The notes: generated by a model from the letters alone, not told the origin. 26,089 bases of DNA from an uncultured Mycoplasmatota bacterium (GCA_900551525.1 URWD01000017.1:1-26089), one strand, 5' to 3'. Counted from the stretch's first letter, positions 1 to 7,503 are shown. Translations and numbers: made by a program.

Positions 1-421
1 CTTTAACTGCAATACCCATGTTACGAGCAGTACCAGCAATAATGTTCATAGCTGCTTCAACATCATATGCATTTAAATCTGGCATTTTTGTTTCAGCGAT
101 TTCTCTTAATTCCTTTTCAGTAATTGTAGCTACGATTTCATTAGCACCTTTCTTACTACCGCTTTTAACTTTAGCAACTTTCTTTAATAAGAATGCTGCT
201 GGAGCAGTTTTTAGAACAAAGTCAAATGAACGGTCATCGTAGATGGTAATTTCACATGGAACGATATCTCCCATTTTGTCTCTACTTGCTTCATTAAACT
301 TAGTACAAAATTCTCCTAAGTTAATTCCAGCAGGTCCTAAAACTGTACCAACTGGTGGTGCAGGTGTTGCTTTACCAGCTTCGATTTGTAATTTAATTTT
401 CTTTACGACTTCTTTAGCCAC
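1..421 (-). CDS. rplK: 50S ribosomal protein L11, 3'-incomplete
   Basis: L11 is a component of the 50S GTPase-associated centre, binding 23S rRNA helices 43/44. The minus-strand translation starts (V/M)AKEVVKKIKLQIEAGKATP, continues with PPVGTVLGPAGINLGEFC, and ends at the window edge with NMGIAVK. About 140 codons are visible of the usual ~141, so only the last codon or two are missing. The start is GTG at 419-421, chosen because a perfect AGGAGGT lies just upstream (about 427-433) and the family begins with AKK/AKE. No nusG or secE lies upstream. The gene has its own promoter and a structured leader, and rplA would be expected next, outside the window. Identification is very secure. Confidence 0.97.
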   Translation of the reverse strand, partial: MAKEVVKKIKLQIEAGKATPAPPVGTVLGPAGINLGEFCTKFNEASRDKMGDIVPCEITIYDDRSFDFVLKTAPAAFLLKKVAKVKSGSKKGANEIVATITEKELREIAETKMPDLNAYDVEAAMNIIAGTARNMGIAVK

Positions 422-451
422 GAAAACACCTCCTATAAAAATTTTTTCGCG

Positions 452-494
452 TAAGTGGTTATAGGGCAAGTCCGCAAGTTATCCCCTCCACTTA
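452..494 (-). promoter_or_regulatory. Hairpin in rplK leader, candidate L1-type autoregulatory site
   Basis: The outer stem is a perfect 7-bp inverted repeat (TAAGTGG 452-458 with CCACTTA 488-494), with an inner GGG/CCC helix (464-466 with 483-485). Read on the mRNA strand, purine-rich AGGGGAUAA sits on one side and CCCUAUAACC on the other. This loosely resembles the asymmetric-loop L1-binding element known from rplK-rplA leaders and 23S helix 77. The hairpin is seen directly; the ligand is inferred from gene context. Confidence 0.5.
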
Positions 495-529
495 ACAAAT
501 TATATTAAAAATATAAACTTGCAATTACG

Positions 530-558
530 ATAATACCACATTTTTACACATTTTACAA
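530..558 (-). promoter_or_regulatory. rplK promoter
   Basis: On the minus strand TTGTAA (553-558) and TATTAT (530-535) are separated by 17 bp. Transcription would start near 523, giving a leader of about 100 nt that contains the 452-494 hairpin. Confidence 0.65.
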
Positions 559-586
559 GAAAATTTAGTTATTTTTGTTATTTTTA

Positions 587-615
587 TTGGAAGTTTTAAA
601 AAAATATGGTAATAT
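587..615 (+). promoter_or_regulatory. Promoter of the Ig-like membrane protein gene
   Basis: TTGGAA (587-592), a 17-bp spacer, then TAATAT (610-615) with an extended -10 TGG (607-609). It is back-to-back with the rplK promoter and predicts a leader of about 20 nt before the ATG at 641. Confidence 0.65.
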
Positions 616-640
616 TAATTAAGAATAGGGATGATTTTAT

Positions 641-1639
641 ATGGCAAAGTTTTTTAATCAAAAAGTAAAAAAGAATAAAAGTAATTTTACTTCTATTATT
701 GTAGTTTGTTCTATTGTAGGCATACTTTTACTTATTTTTGTTGCTGTTATGGCTAGTGTATTCGGTGGCAATAAACATAGTGATGCAGTTGTTTACCTAC
801 GTGATGATGCTGCAATTGAAGTAAATAATAAAGATATAGATAAAACTTTATTCTTTGAAGAATTAAAAAATGTTAAAGAAAGCGATATTAAAGTCGACTA
901 TAGTAAAGTTAATTTTAATGAAGTTGGTACTTATGAAGTTAATATTACAATTTATAAAAAGAAATATAAAGCTAAGCTTCAAGTTGTAGATACTGAGTCA
1001 CCTATTTTAAAAGTAAAAGATGTAACTATTTCTGTTGGAGATACATATAAAGCAAAAGATTTTGTAGAGTCTTGCAAAGATAACAGCAATAAAGAATGTA
1101 ATGTTGAATTTTATGATTCTGGAGTTAATCAAAATGGTGAAAAATTAAATTATGATAGTTTTACGAGTGAAGGAACTTATACTATTCAACTAATTGCAAG
1201 TGATGAATCAGGTAATAAAACTAGTCCAGTTAGTGCAACACTTAATATTGGTAAAGGTTCTAGTAAACCTACTAAATGTACTTATGGTAATAACGAATAT
1301 GATAAAAACACTACTATGGCTGTAGATGTAACAGATAATGGTTGTGCTCTTGATTTGAACTTATATCAAAACGAAGAAATACTTGCTCCGGTTAATGAGC
1401 TTATTAAAAGTGAAACAGAAAAAGTTAAGAAAGAATTTAGTAAAGTTAAATTAAATGTTCAAAGTATTTATATTAATAGTAGTATTGGTACTATACTTAA
1501 TACTTCTGGTAAAGGAGTTGTAGGTTATTCAGTTAGAATTACAATTTCTATATATAATAATGATGTTAACGAAATTATTGAAGATTATTACTTAAATACA
1601 AATGGTACAAGAAATTATTTGGTTAATAAATATTTATAG
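641..1639 (+). CDS. Membrane-anchored protein with Ig-like (DUF5011-type) domain
   Basis: 332 aa, specific function unknown. A basic N-terminus is followed by one membrane helix at about residues 17-42, and the rest should lie outside the cell. Residues about 117-203 look like a bacterial Ig-like DUF5011 domain: they open with DTESPILKVKDVTISVGD and end with the typical EGTYTIQLIASDESGNKT segment. A region before it (about 48-115) ending VGTYEVNITI could be a second, diverged repeat. The C-terminal ~125 residues match nothing I recognise. Cysteines at about 145/153 and 213/235 could form disulfides. The gene is a single transcription unit with its own promoter, a weak AGGGAT ribosome binding site and a terminator directly after it. 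A surface or cell-wall role is inferred from topology and domain type only. Confidence 0.75.
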   Translation: MAKFFNQKVKKNKSNFTSIIVVCSIVGILLLIFVAVMASVFGGNKHSDAVVYLRDDAAIEVNNKDIDKTLFFEELKNVKESDIKVDYSKVNFNEVGTYEVNITIYKKKYKAKLQVVDTESPILKVKDVTISVGDTYKAKDFVESCKDNSNKECNVEFYDSGVNQNGEKLNYDSFTSEGTYTIQLIASDESGNKTSPVSATLNIGKGSSKPTKCTYGNNEYDKNTTMAVDVTDNGCALDLNLYQNEEILAPVNELIKSETEKVKKEFSKVKLNVQSIYINSSIGTILNTSGKGVVGYSVRITISIYNNDVNEIIEDYYLNTNGTRNYLVNKYL

Positions 1640-1647
1640 AATTTAAA

Positions 1648-1684
1648 AAGATAGCATTTTTGAAAATTGCTATCTTATTTTTTT
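1648..1684. terminator. Bidirectional terminator between convergent genes
   Basis: Nine-bp stem AAGATAGCA (1648-1656) with TGCTATCTT (1668-1676). It is followed by a T run on the plus strand (1678-1684) and by TTTTTAAATT on the minus strand. It ends the 641-1639 gene and overlaps the stop codon of the minus-strand gene at 1675. Confidence 0.85.
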
Positions 1685-2271
1685 CTTGATAATATTACTA
1701 AACCACCAAAACCAAGTATTACAACAATTGTTATAAAACATATTACAAATTTAGTATCTATTTTATCTTTAGCACTTACACCATGTTTAATATTTACAAG
1801 GTCACAAGCTTCAGTAAAACTTTTTTCTGTTACTTCAAGTTTATTATCATTTATTTCTTTTGCTACAATATCTGTATAATTATCATCTTCGTAAGCTTTT
1901 AATGCTTCTTTTATTATTGTTTCTCCAAGCGAATCATCCCAACCAAGTACATGATAAGTATTACCAATAATAACTAGTGGAACATATCCTGGTTTTTCTC
2001 CGACTTGCTTAGCAATTGTACTTGCTAAAGATGAGTTATTTTTGTCGCTATTAACTTGATATGTTACTATTTCAAAATAATCTGTATAATCTTGATACTT
2101 ATTTGCAAAGTACTTCATTAAATTATGACAATTTGTACATGTACTACTCCAAAAAAGATATACTTTTACTTTTTCATGATCTGTTTTTTCTGGTAAGTTA
2201 ATTTTAGCTTCTACTGATGGCACTAAAAGTATACTTAATATTGTAATTAATACTACTAAAAACTTCTTCAT
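1675..2271 (-). CDS. Tail-anchored thioredoxin-like protein A
   Basis: 198 aa, probable extracytoplasmic thiol-disulfide protein. It has an N-terminal signal peptide (about residues 1-22, ending VEA), then KTDHEKVKVYLFWSSTC with a CTNC CxxC redox pair at C45/C48. A thioredoxin-fold body follows, including a YVPLVIIG segment that probably holds the cis-Pro region. A single C-terminal membrane helix (about 174-194) ends in SRKK. A stretch of about 60 residues after the fold links it to the membrane. It lies 5 bp downstream of a paralogue with the same architecture, so the pair is a tandem duplication in one operon. The C-terminal helix plus basic tail resembles a sorting tail, but no LPxTG motif is visible. 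Substrates are unknown. Confidence 0.78.
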   Translation of the reverse strand: MKKFLVVLITILSILLVPSVEAKINLPEKTDHEKVKVYLFWSSTCTNCHNLMKYFANKYQDYTDYFEIVTYQVNSDKNNSSLASTIAKQVGEKPGYVPLVIIGNTYHVLGWDDSLGETIIKEALKAYEDDNYTDIVAKEINDNKLEVTEKSFTEACDLVNIKHGVSAKDKIDTKFVICFITIVVILGFGGLVILSRKK

Positions 2272-2276
2272 TATAC

Positions 2277-2915
2277 CTACTTTCTAGAGATAAACACTAA
2301 GCCACCAAAGCCTAATAAAATTACTGCAAATACAATTCCTACTATTACTCCATCAGATTTTTTTTCTGCTTTTTGATTACTGTAGTCATTATTAATATCT
2401 GTTGTTGTATATTCTTCTTTTACAGAAATACCTTCATCATTTGCAGCTTGAGCAATAGTTTCAGCTGTTGGTGTTAAATTATTATCTTCTATAGCTTTTT
2501 TTACTATATCAGTATAATTTTCATCTTGATATGCTTTTAGAGCGGCTTTAATTATTTCTTCTCCAGAATTTGCACCAAATCCCATTAATTTATAATCGTT
2601 ACCAATTACAATAAATGGAACACTTGCATCTTCACTTTCTCCAACTAATTTTTTAACTGCTAACATAAGTTTTTGATTTGTAGAATTATTCCAAGATTCA
2701 TATGCAGCAATTTGAAAATAGTCTTCATAATCTTTAAACTTATCTGAGAAATAAGTTAAAAAATCGTAACAATGAGAACATCCAGCCCCTCTAAATAAAT
2801 AAACTTTTACTATTTCGTGGTCTGTTTTTTCTGGTAATTCTATTTTTTCTGCTTTAACATTTGATGCAAATAGAACTCCAAAAATACTAACTAATAATAC
2901 TATATACTTCTTCAT
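2277..2915 (-). CDS. Tail-anchored thioredoxin-like protein B
   Basis: 212 aa, paralogue of the next gene downstream. A signal peptide (about 1-22, ending VKA) is followed by ELPEKTDHEIVKVYLFRGAG and a CSHC CxxC pair at C46/C49. A thioredoxin-like core then contains a conserved-looking VPFIVIGNDYKLMGFG segment. The linker is charged and variable, and a C-terminal helix (about 189-209) ends GFGGLVFISRK, nearly the same tail as the paralogue. The AGGAGG ribosome binding site is strong, and a promoter lies in the 48-bp gap after the hydrogenase gene. The differing CxxC interiors (SH versus TN) suggest different redox potentials, for example one oxidant and one reductant or isomerase. That is inference. 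Confidence 0.78.
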   Translation of the reverse strand: MKKYIVLLVSIFGVLFASNVKAEKIELPEKTDHEIVKVYLFRGAGCSHCYDFLTYFSDKFKDYEDYFQIAAYESWNNSTNQKLMLAVKKLVGESEDASVPFIVIGNDYKLMGFGANSGEEIIKAALKAYQDENYTDIVKKAIEDNNLTPTAETIAQAANDEGISVKEEYTTTDINNDYSNQKAEKKSDGVIVGIVFAVILLGFGGLVFISRK

Positions 2916-2934
2916 TTCTTCCTCCTATGTGTAT

Positions 2935-2963
2935 ATTTTATCATGTATATTTTAAAATGTAAA
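2935..2963 (-). promoter_or_regulatory. Promoter of the thioredoxin-like gene pair
   Basis: TTTACA (2958-2963), 17 bp, TAAAAT (2935-2940) with an extended -10 TG. It fills the gap behind the hydrogenase stop codon. Since I see no terminator there, read-through from the hydrogenase gene is also possible. Confidence 0.5.
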
Positions 2964-4205
2964 TTAAGATTTTATACTTTTTTTAGCATAATACTCTGTA
3001 TGTAAGTCTATATCATTTTTACTTAAATAAGAAATATAGGCATCTTGTACTTTTGGATTTTTATAAGCTTCCCTATTTTGGGCTACTTTATCCATATTGT
3101 ACATACTTTCTCTTCTTTTATTTCTTATTTCATTCATGTCTTTAATGGCACTTAAAGGTTGACCAGCACCACCTATGCATCCACCAGGACATGCCATTAC
3201 TTCTACAAAGTCAAAAGTCTTTAATTTTTCATAATTTTCACTGGCAATTTTTATTGTATTAACTGCTGCTACTTTAAGATAATATTTTCCTAAGTCAACA
3301 GTTGTTGTTTTAATGTTTTCTTCTCCACGTATTTCTTCTAAATCATAAAATTTTGGTGGGGCCATTTTGCCATTAATCATGTAATATGCTGTTCTAAGTA
3401 TTGCTTCGGTTACTCCGCCAGATGTTCCAAAAATAAGGCCACTTGATGAAGATGAACCCATTAATGAATCAAATTCTGTATCTTTTAAATTTTTGAAATC
3501 AGTGTTTGTTTCTCTAATCATCATGGCAAGTTCCCTTGTTGTAAGTGATACATCTGTTTCAGGGTGAATTAACCTTTCGTTTTTCTTTGATGTACACGGA
3601 GCAATTGAAACCGTTATTATTTTTTCTTTAGGAATATCATACATTTCACTAAAATAACTTTTTATCATACTTGCTTCCATTGAAATGGGACTTTTACATG
3701 TACTTACTAAATTTAAATCTTCAGGATGGTACTTTTCCATATATAAAACCCATGATGGGCAACAACTTGTAAATAAAGGTTTTTGTTTGTGTTTTAATCT
3801 ATCCACTAATTCATTTGCTTCTTCCATGATAGTTAAATCTGCTCCGAAAGTTGTATCAAATACATAATCAAATCCAATGTTTTTTAATGCTGATACCATT
3901 TTACCTTCAAGAAATGCTCCACTTTCAAAGCCAAATTCATCCCCAATTGCAACACGTACTGCTGGGGCTGTGAAAGCAACTACTGTATAATCTGTATCAT
4001 TTATATAATTTAAAACTTTTTTGTAATCAAATTTAGGAATAAGAGCTCCACTTGGACAGGTTAATATACATTGTCCACAATTTATACAGTCACCCTCAAG
4101 TCCATTAATTTTTTCACATGTCTTTTTACACATACCACAATTTAAGCATTTTTCTTCAATTCTATCTATGCTTACATTGTTTGGTTTTATTTCTACTTTT
4201 TTCAT
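2964..4205 (-). CDS. hydA: [FeFe] hydrogenase, compact form with two 4Fe-4S clusters
   Basis: 413 aa, cytoplasmic, interconverting H2 with protons and electrons, usually coupled to ferredoxin. Two N-terminal 4Fe-4S motifs are visible (C20/C23/C26/C30 and C40/C43/C46/C50, the latter ending CP). H-cluster motif L1 is TSCCPSW (146-152), L2 is IAPCTSKKNE (201-210), and L3 is EVMACPGGCIGGAGQP (335-350). These supply the four H-cluster cysteines C148, C204, C339 and C343. C149 matches the proton-relay cysteine of clostridial enzymes. The canonical Met of the L2 motif (MPC) is Ala here, which is unusual for classical group A enzymes. There is no N-terminal NADH- or 2Fe-2S-binding extension and no maturase gene nearby. 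The ATG follows the TetR stop codon directly (TAGATG), indicating one transcript with translational coupling. Confidence 0.93.
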   Translation of the reverse strand: MKKVEIKPNNVSIDRIEEKCLNCGMCKKTCEKINGLEGDCINCGQCILTCPSGALIPKFDYKKVLNYINDTDYTVVAFTAPAVRVAIGDEFGFESGAFLEGKMVSALKNIGFDYVFDTTFGADLTIMEEANELVDRLKHKQKPLFTSCCPSWVLYMEKYHPEDLNLVSTCKSPISMEASMIKSYFSEMYDIPKEKIITVSIAPCTSKKNERLIHPETDVSLTTRELAMMIRETNTDFKNLKDTEFDSLMGSSSSSGLIFGTSGGVTEAILRTAYYMINGKMAPPKFYDLEEIRGEENIKTTTVDLGKYYLKVAAVNTIKIASENYEKLKTFDFVEVMACPGGCIGGAGQPLSAIKDMNEIRNKRRESMYNMDKVAQNREAYKNPKVQDAYISYLSKNDIDLHTEYYAKKSIKS

Positions 4206-4760
4206 CTATTCACCTTTGACAAGTATTTTATAGTACTTAACAAGTCTTATAAGTACTTCTTGGTCATCCATTGTTATATCATTCGTAGCGATTAATGTAG
4301 CTAAGCCATTAGCATATAACCACATATTCATAAATAAATTTTTTGCTTCCTCAAAACTATAACCATGTTTATTTACTAAATTGATAATTGTCCCTTGGTT
4401 CCATTTTTCATCTAATACGTTTTCAATAGATTTCCATTTTAAATTATTACTCAAAAATAGACTTATAAATAGATTTTTATATTCTAAAGCAAATTCAACA
4501 TAGGCAATACATAATGTTAATAATGCTTTTTTACTATCTATTCTACTTGTTAGAAATTCATCATATTGACGTGATATTTCTTTATAAATATCTTCTTTAA
4601 TTTCATCCATACTTTCATAGATACGATATAACGGCTTGGTTGATACTCCGAGGCATGCTGCTAGACTTCTGGCATTAACGCTGTCCCAGCCACTCTCATT
4701 TACCATTTTTACTGCGATTTTTACTATTCTATCTTTTGATAGTTCTACTACTGCTGGCAT
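4206..4760 (-). CDS. TetR/AcrR family transcriptional regulator
   Basis: 184 aa. The N-terminal helix-turn-helix (about residues 9-50) contains the typical VNARSLAACLGVSTKPLYRI recognition segment. The C-terminal domain (about 70-184) is helical and would bind a ligand and dimerise; I cannot predict the ligand. It is the first gene of an operon with the [FeFe] hydrogenase, and a near-perfect inverted repeat overlaps its expected transcription start. Autorepression and control of the hydrogenase are therefore likely. The ribosome binding site is GAGGTGAT just before the ATG. Confidence 0.9.
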   Translation of the reverse strand: MPAVVELSKDRIVKIAVKMVNESGWDSVNARSLAACLGVSTKPLYRIYESMDEIKEDIYKEISRQYDEFLTSRIDSKKALLTLCIAYVEFALEYKNLFISLFLSNNLKWKSIENVLDEKWNQGTIINLVNKHGYSFEEAKNLFMNMWLYANGLATLIATNDITMDDQEVLIRLVKYYKILVKGE

Positions 4761-4776
4761 ATTATCACCTCACAAT

Positions 4777-4797
4777 TAAGTAACCTATGGTAACTTA
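4777..4797. promoter_or_regulatory. Candidate TetR operator
   Basis: Two 9-bp arms, TAAGTAACC (4777-4785) and GGTAACTTA (4789-4797), flank a TAT spacer. They form an inverted repeat with one mismatched pair. The site covers the start region downstream of the -10 box at 4805-4810, a position suited to repression. Confidence 0.65.
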
Positions 4798-4804
4798 CGT
4801 TTCT

Positions 4805-4833
4805 ATTATAGCATAATCATACTGGCTTATAAA
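4805..4833 (-). promoter_or_regulatory. Promoter of the tetR-hydA operon
   Basis: The -10 box is a perfect TATAAT (4805-4810) with an extended TGC just upstream. The -35 box TTTATA (4828-4833) is poor, at 17-bp spacing. An extended -10 with a weak -35 fits a regulated promoter. Confidence 0.6.
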
Positions 4834-4895
4834 GTGATTTTTGTTAATTTTCACAAAAGTATCAAATAAATTCGTATTTAGCTGTATTTTATAAA

Positions 4896-4923
4896 ATTTA
4901 AAAAGAAGCTTTGTGAGCTTCTT
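4896..4923 (-). terminator. Terminator of the symporter gene
   Basis: AAGAAGCT (4903-4910) pairs with AGCTTCTT (4916-4923) around a 5-nt loop. On the minus strand the stem is followed by TTTTTAAATTT. It lies 13 bp after the stop codon of the symporter gene. Confidence 0.8.
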
Positions 4924-4936
4924 TATTGTTTAATCT

Positions 4937-6196
4937 TTATTTTTCTTTCTTATTATTCTTTTTGTTTATCCAGTCTTTACCTTCAACTACACGAGTAACC
5001 ATCATTGCTGATGCTGAGTCACCAACTACATTAAGTAGTGTTGCTGGAGCATCAATAATTGTTGCTACTATTGTTAAAATTGGTAAAGCAGCTACATTAT
5101 AATTCATCATTGTAAGAATTAGCATTTCACTGATTGTTCCACCGCCAATTGGAACGGCTGTTACTAAAAGAGTAGCTAGTAAAGCAATACCTAGTACTTT
5201 AGAAATATCTCCAAATGTTGATAAGGATGTGCCAAATAAACTTACTAAGAACATAATTTTAAATACACTACCTATACATGAACCATCTTTGTGAAAACTT
5301 GTTCCAAGTGATACTGTTGTTTCTGCAATATCATTTGGCACGCCCATTTTTTTTGTACATTCAATGTTTACTGGTACGCTTGCTGCTGATGAACATGTTC
5401 CAATACTTGTTAATGCTGATGGAATTATGTTACTCCAGAAAGCTTTAACTGCTGTGAATCCTCCAGCAATAAATGCATATAAACTATAGAACACTGCCAT
5501 AAACACTAAACAAACTAAAGTATAAACTACGAAAGTTTTTAAGAAACCTACAGCAATTGTGCCTCCTAAGGTTCCAACTAAACTAGCGAAGTAACATCCT
5601 AGTCCAATCGGAGCATAATACATTATAATTTCAATTAATTTGTACATTATTTCACTAAATGAGTCAAATAGTTCTGCAACTTTTTTACCTTTTTCGCCAG
5701 CTTTATTGATAGCTATACCAAATAAAACAGACATTACTATTAAAGCTACTAAATTACTTGTTGATAAAAGATTAACAAAAGAATTTGTTGATAAAACACT
5801 AACTGTTCTTTCAAGAATATTTAATTCTACACCTTCTTCAACTGTATTATCAAATACTTCTTTTATAGCTTCAGTATTTTCTGGATTTACTAAATTTATT
5901 TTAGCTGTTGTTAAAAAGCCAAATAATACAGCTACAACTGAAGTTATCAAAAATATAACTATTGTACTTATTAATATTTTACTTAAACGTTTTTTTTCAT
6001 TCATCTTAGATATAGATGATGTTATTGTAAAGAATATAAGTGGAACAATAATAACTAGTAAAAGATTTAGGAATAAATCACCTAGAGGTTTTACTATTTC
6101 AGCTTTTTCTTTAAAGATTAAACCACAAATAGCACCAATTACTACACTACCTAGCAATATCAAAGTGCTCTTATAATTTTTAATAATTTTTTTCAT
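4937..6196 (-). CDS. Dicarboxylate/amino acid:cation symporter (DAACS family)
   Basis: 419 aa polytopic membrane transporter of the GltP/GltT/DctA type, importing C4-dicarboxylates or acidic amino acids with Na+ or H+. The length matches the family. Visible landmarks are the early PLGDLFLNLLLVIIVPLIFF helix, the re-entrant loop HP1 with its serine-rich SIGTCSSAASVPV (normally SSSAATLP), and the VSLGTSFHKDGSCIG segment in place of the common PLGATINMDG helix. The HP2-like GGGTISEML and the helix 8 region IIDAPATLLNVVGDSAS follow. The HP1 Cys and the FHKDGS change from the usual INMDGT suggest an atypical substrate subgroup. AAGGAGG precedes the ATG and the gene has its own promoter and terminator. 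Substrate is not assignable from sequence alone. Confidence 0.88.
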   Translation of the reverse strand: MKKIIKNYKSTLILLGSVVIGAICGLIFKEKAEIVKPLGDLFLNLLLVIIVPLIFFTITSSISKMNEKKRLSKILISTIVIFLITSVVAVLFGFLTTAKINLVNPENTEAIKEVFDNTVEEGVELNILERTVSVLSTNSFVNLLSTSNLVALIVMSVLFGIAINKAGEKGKKVAELFDSFSEIMYKLIEIIMYYAPIGLGCYFASLVGTLGGTIAVGFLKTFVVYTLVCLVFMAVFYSLYAFIAGGFTAVKAFWSNIIPSALTSIGTCSSAASVPVNIECTKKMGVPNDIAETTVSLGTSFHKDGSCIGSVFKIMFLVSLFGTSLSTFGDISKVLGIALLATLLVTAVPIGGGTISEMLILTMMNYNVAALPILTIVATIIDAPATLLNVVGDSASAMMVTRVVEGKDWINKKNNKKEK

Positions 6197-6269
6197 TTTT
6201 CCTCCTTATTAAATTATTAAAAGATTTTTGATATGTATTTGCTTAGGCATTCCTCCCTTAATTAGATTA

Positions 6270-6298
6270 ATCTTATCACATTATATTTTTATAGTCAA
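6270..6298 (-). promoter_or_regulatory. Promoter of the symporter gene
   Basis: TTGACT (6293-6298), 17 bp, TAAGAT (6270-6275). The predicted leader is about 65-70 nt and carries an extra AGGGAGG-like stretch at about 6252-6259, besides the true ribosome binding site next to the ATG. Confidence 0.6.
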
Positions 6299-6309
6299 AT
6301 TTATATTAC

Positions 6310-6338
6310 AAAAAAACGTCAAATCCTTGACGCTTTTT
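6310..6338. terminator. Terminator after the signal peptidase gene
   Basis: CGTCAA (6317-6322) pairs with TTGACG (6327-6332), extended by A/T pairs on both sides, around an ATCC loop. On the minus strand it ends in TTTTTTT. It lies directly downstream of the stop codon at 6341. Confidence 0.8.
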
Positions 6339-6340
6339 AA

Positions 6341-7306
6341 TTATTTTAATGATGGTAAATCTATATCGTCTTCGTCATCTTCATAAAAACTCATTACATT
6401 TTCTTCTTTTATTTTATTTTCTTCTGACTTTATTGAAGATTCTGTTAATAGATTTTCTTTTTCTTCATTTTGTGATAAAAGTGGTTTTAAATCTTGATTC
6501 TTGATTTCAACTTCTTGAGAAGTGGTTTCTGAAACTTCACTTTCATTTGGTGTAGCAACAAATTCTGATACATAGGTTGATGTTGTTTCATCATTTTTCT
6601 CTATTGCAAGATTTTGCTCTATATTTTCATTTTCACTAGGTGGTGTGTACGGTAGTAACTTTTTCTTTTTAAAAGATATTACAGGTCTATTTAAAAACTT
6701 TGTAAATTTATTTGATGGTGTATCATTTTTCAATCTAATTATCCTTAATATATCTTTTAAGATTATGTATAATGCTGGAAGAAGAACTACGAGTAACCAA
6801 CCAAGTTTACTAGCCATAAAGAATTGCACTCTTCCAAGTTGTGGTATTCTAAGTGCTACTTTTCCTACTATCTTATCAAATTCTACATCTACACCATCAT
6901 CTACTAGATTGTAATCACCTTTTGTTAAATATTTATATTTTCCATTTACATCTTTGTTAATTGCAATAACTCTGTGAGTTATGGTACCATTTCTAACACC
7001 AGGAATACTTGAATAAAATGTTATTACATCGTTTATTTTAATATCTTCAGGTTTATCAACTTTTACATCTACTACTACATCATAAACGTTAATATTTGGG
7101 GTCATACTCGGGGTTATTATTGTGTATAATGAAAATTTTGGTTCATATCCACTACCTTTAGCTACATATACTTTAACTGCTATAAAGTAATAAATCAAAA
7201 ATGCAGCACAAATTAACAGCAAAACAAAAACAGTCCAACTGACGATGGTTGAAATAAACTTGAATATTTCTGTTAGACTAGTCTTTTTTTTGACCTTACT
7301 ATCCAT
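6341..7306 (-). CDS. SipW-like (S26B) type I signal peptidase with acidic cytoplasmic tail
   Basis: 321 aa membrane protease that removes signal peptides. Membrane helix 1 is at about residues 17-42 and helix 2 at about 167-186. The catalytic Ser is S67 in IITPSMTPNINVYDVV, and GTITHRVIA supplies H111. A Ser-His rather than Ser-Lys arrangement defines the ER/SipW subtype, known in Firmicutes for maturing biofilm and spore proteins. The core ends near 195. Residues about 200-321 are an unusual extension rich in Glu, Asn and Ser, ending EDDEDDIDLPSLK. This tail is beyond the usual SipW length and should face the cytoplasm. No obvious SipW substrate operon (TasA-like) adjoins it; the surface proteins in this window are possible clients. 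Confidence 0.87.
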   Translation of the reverse strand: MDSKVKKKTSLTEIFKFISTIVSWTVFVLLLICAAFLIYYFIAVKVYVAKGSGYEPKFSLYTIITPSMTPNINVYDVVVDVKVDKPEDIKINDVITFYSSIPGVRNGTITHRVIAINKDVNGKYKYLTKGDYNLVDDGVDVEFDKIVGKVALRIPQLGRVQFFMASKLGWLLVVLLPALYIILKDILRIIRLKNDTPSNKFTKFLNRPVISFKKKKLLPYTPPSENENIEQNLAIEKNDETTSTYVSEFVATPNESEVSETTSQEVEIKNQDLKPLLSQNEEKENLLTESSIKSEENKIKEENVMSFYEDDEDDIDLPSLK

Positions 7307-7335
7307 ACCACACTTCCCTATATCTATTCTTTTTT

Positions 7336-7364
7336 ATTATAACCAAATATTCGACAAATAGCAA
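7336..7364 (-). promoter_or_regulatory. Promoter of the signal peptidase gene
   Basis: TTGCTA (7359-7364), 17 bp, perfect TATAAT (7336-7341). Between it and the divergent promoter at 7504 I see only AT-rich sequence with weak inverted repeats (TTGTC/GACAA near 7384-7400). Confidence 0.6.
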
Positions 7365-7503
7365 TAATCTATCAAAGTTTTTTTGTCAAAATTAGACAAT
7401 TTTAAAACAAACGGTTGCAATAGAACAAAATTTAGTAATTATTGTTTTTAATTTTTTACTAATAATAGAAGTTATTAACTCAAGTCTACTTCAAATTTCA
7501 TCA

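Noticed and set aside
18..464. Plus-strand reading frames over rplK
   Set aside because: They are antisense shadows of a clear L11 gene and have no ribosome binding sites.
6240..6262. Small leader peptide upstream of the symporter gene (AGGGAGG then ATG, about 12 codons)
   Set aside because: The ATG follows the Shine-Dalgarno-like stretch almost directly, which is too close for normal initiation, and the peptide has no regulatory codon run.
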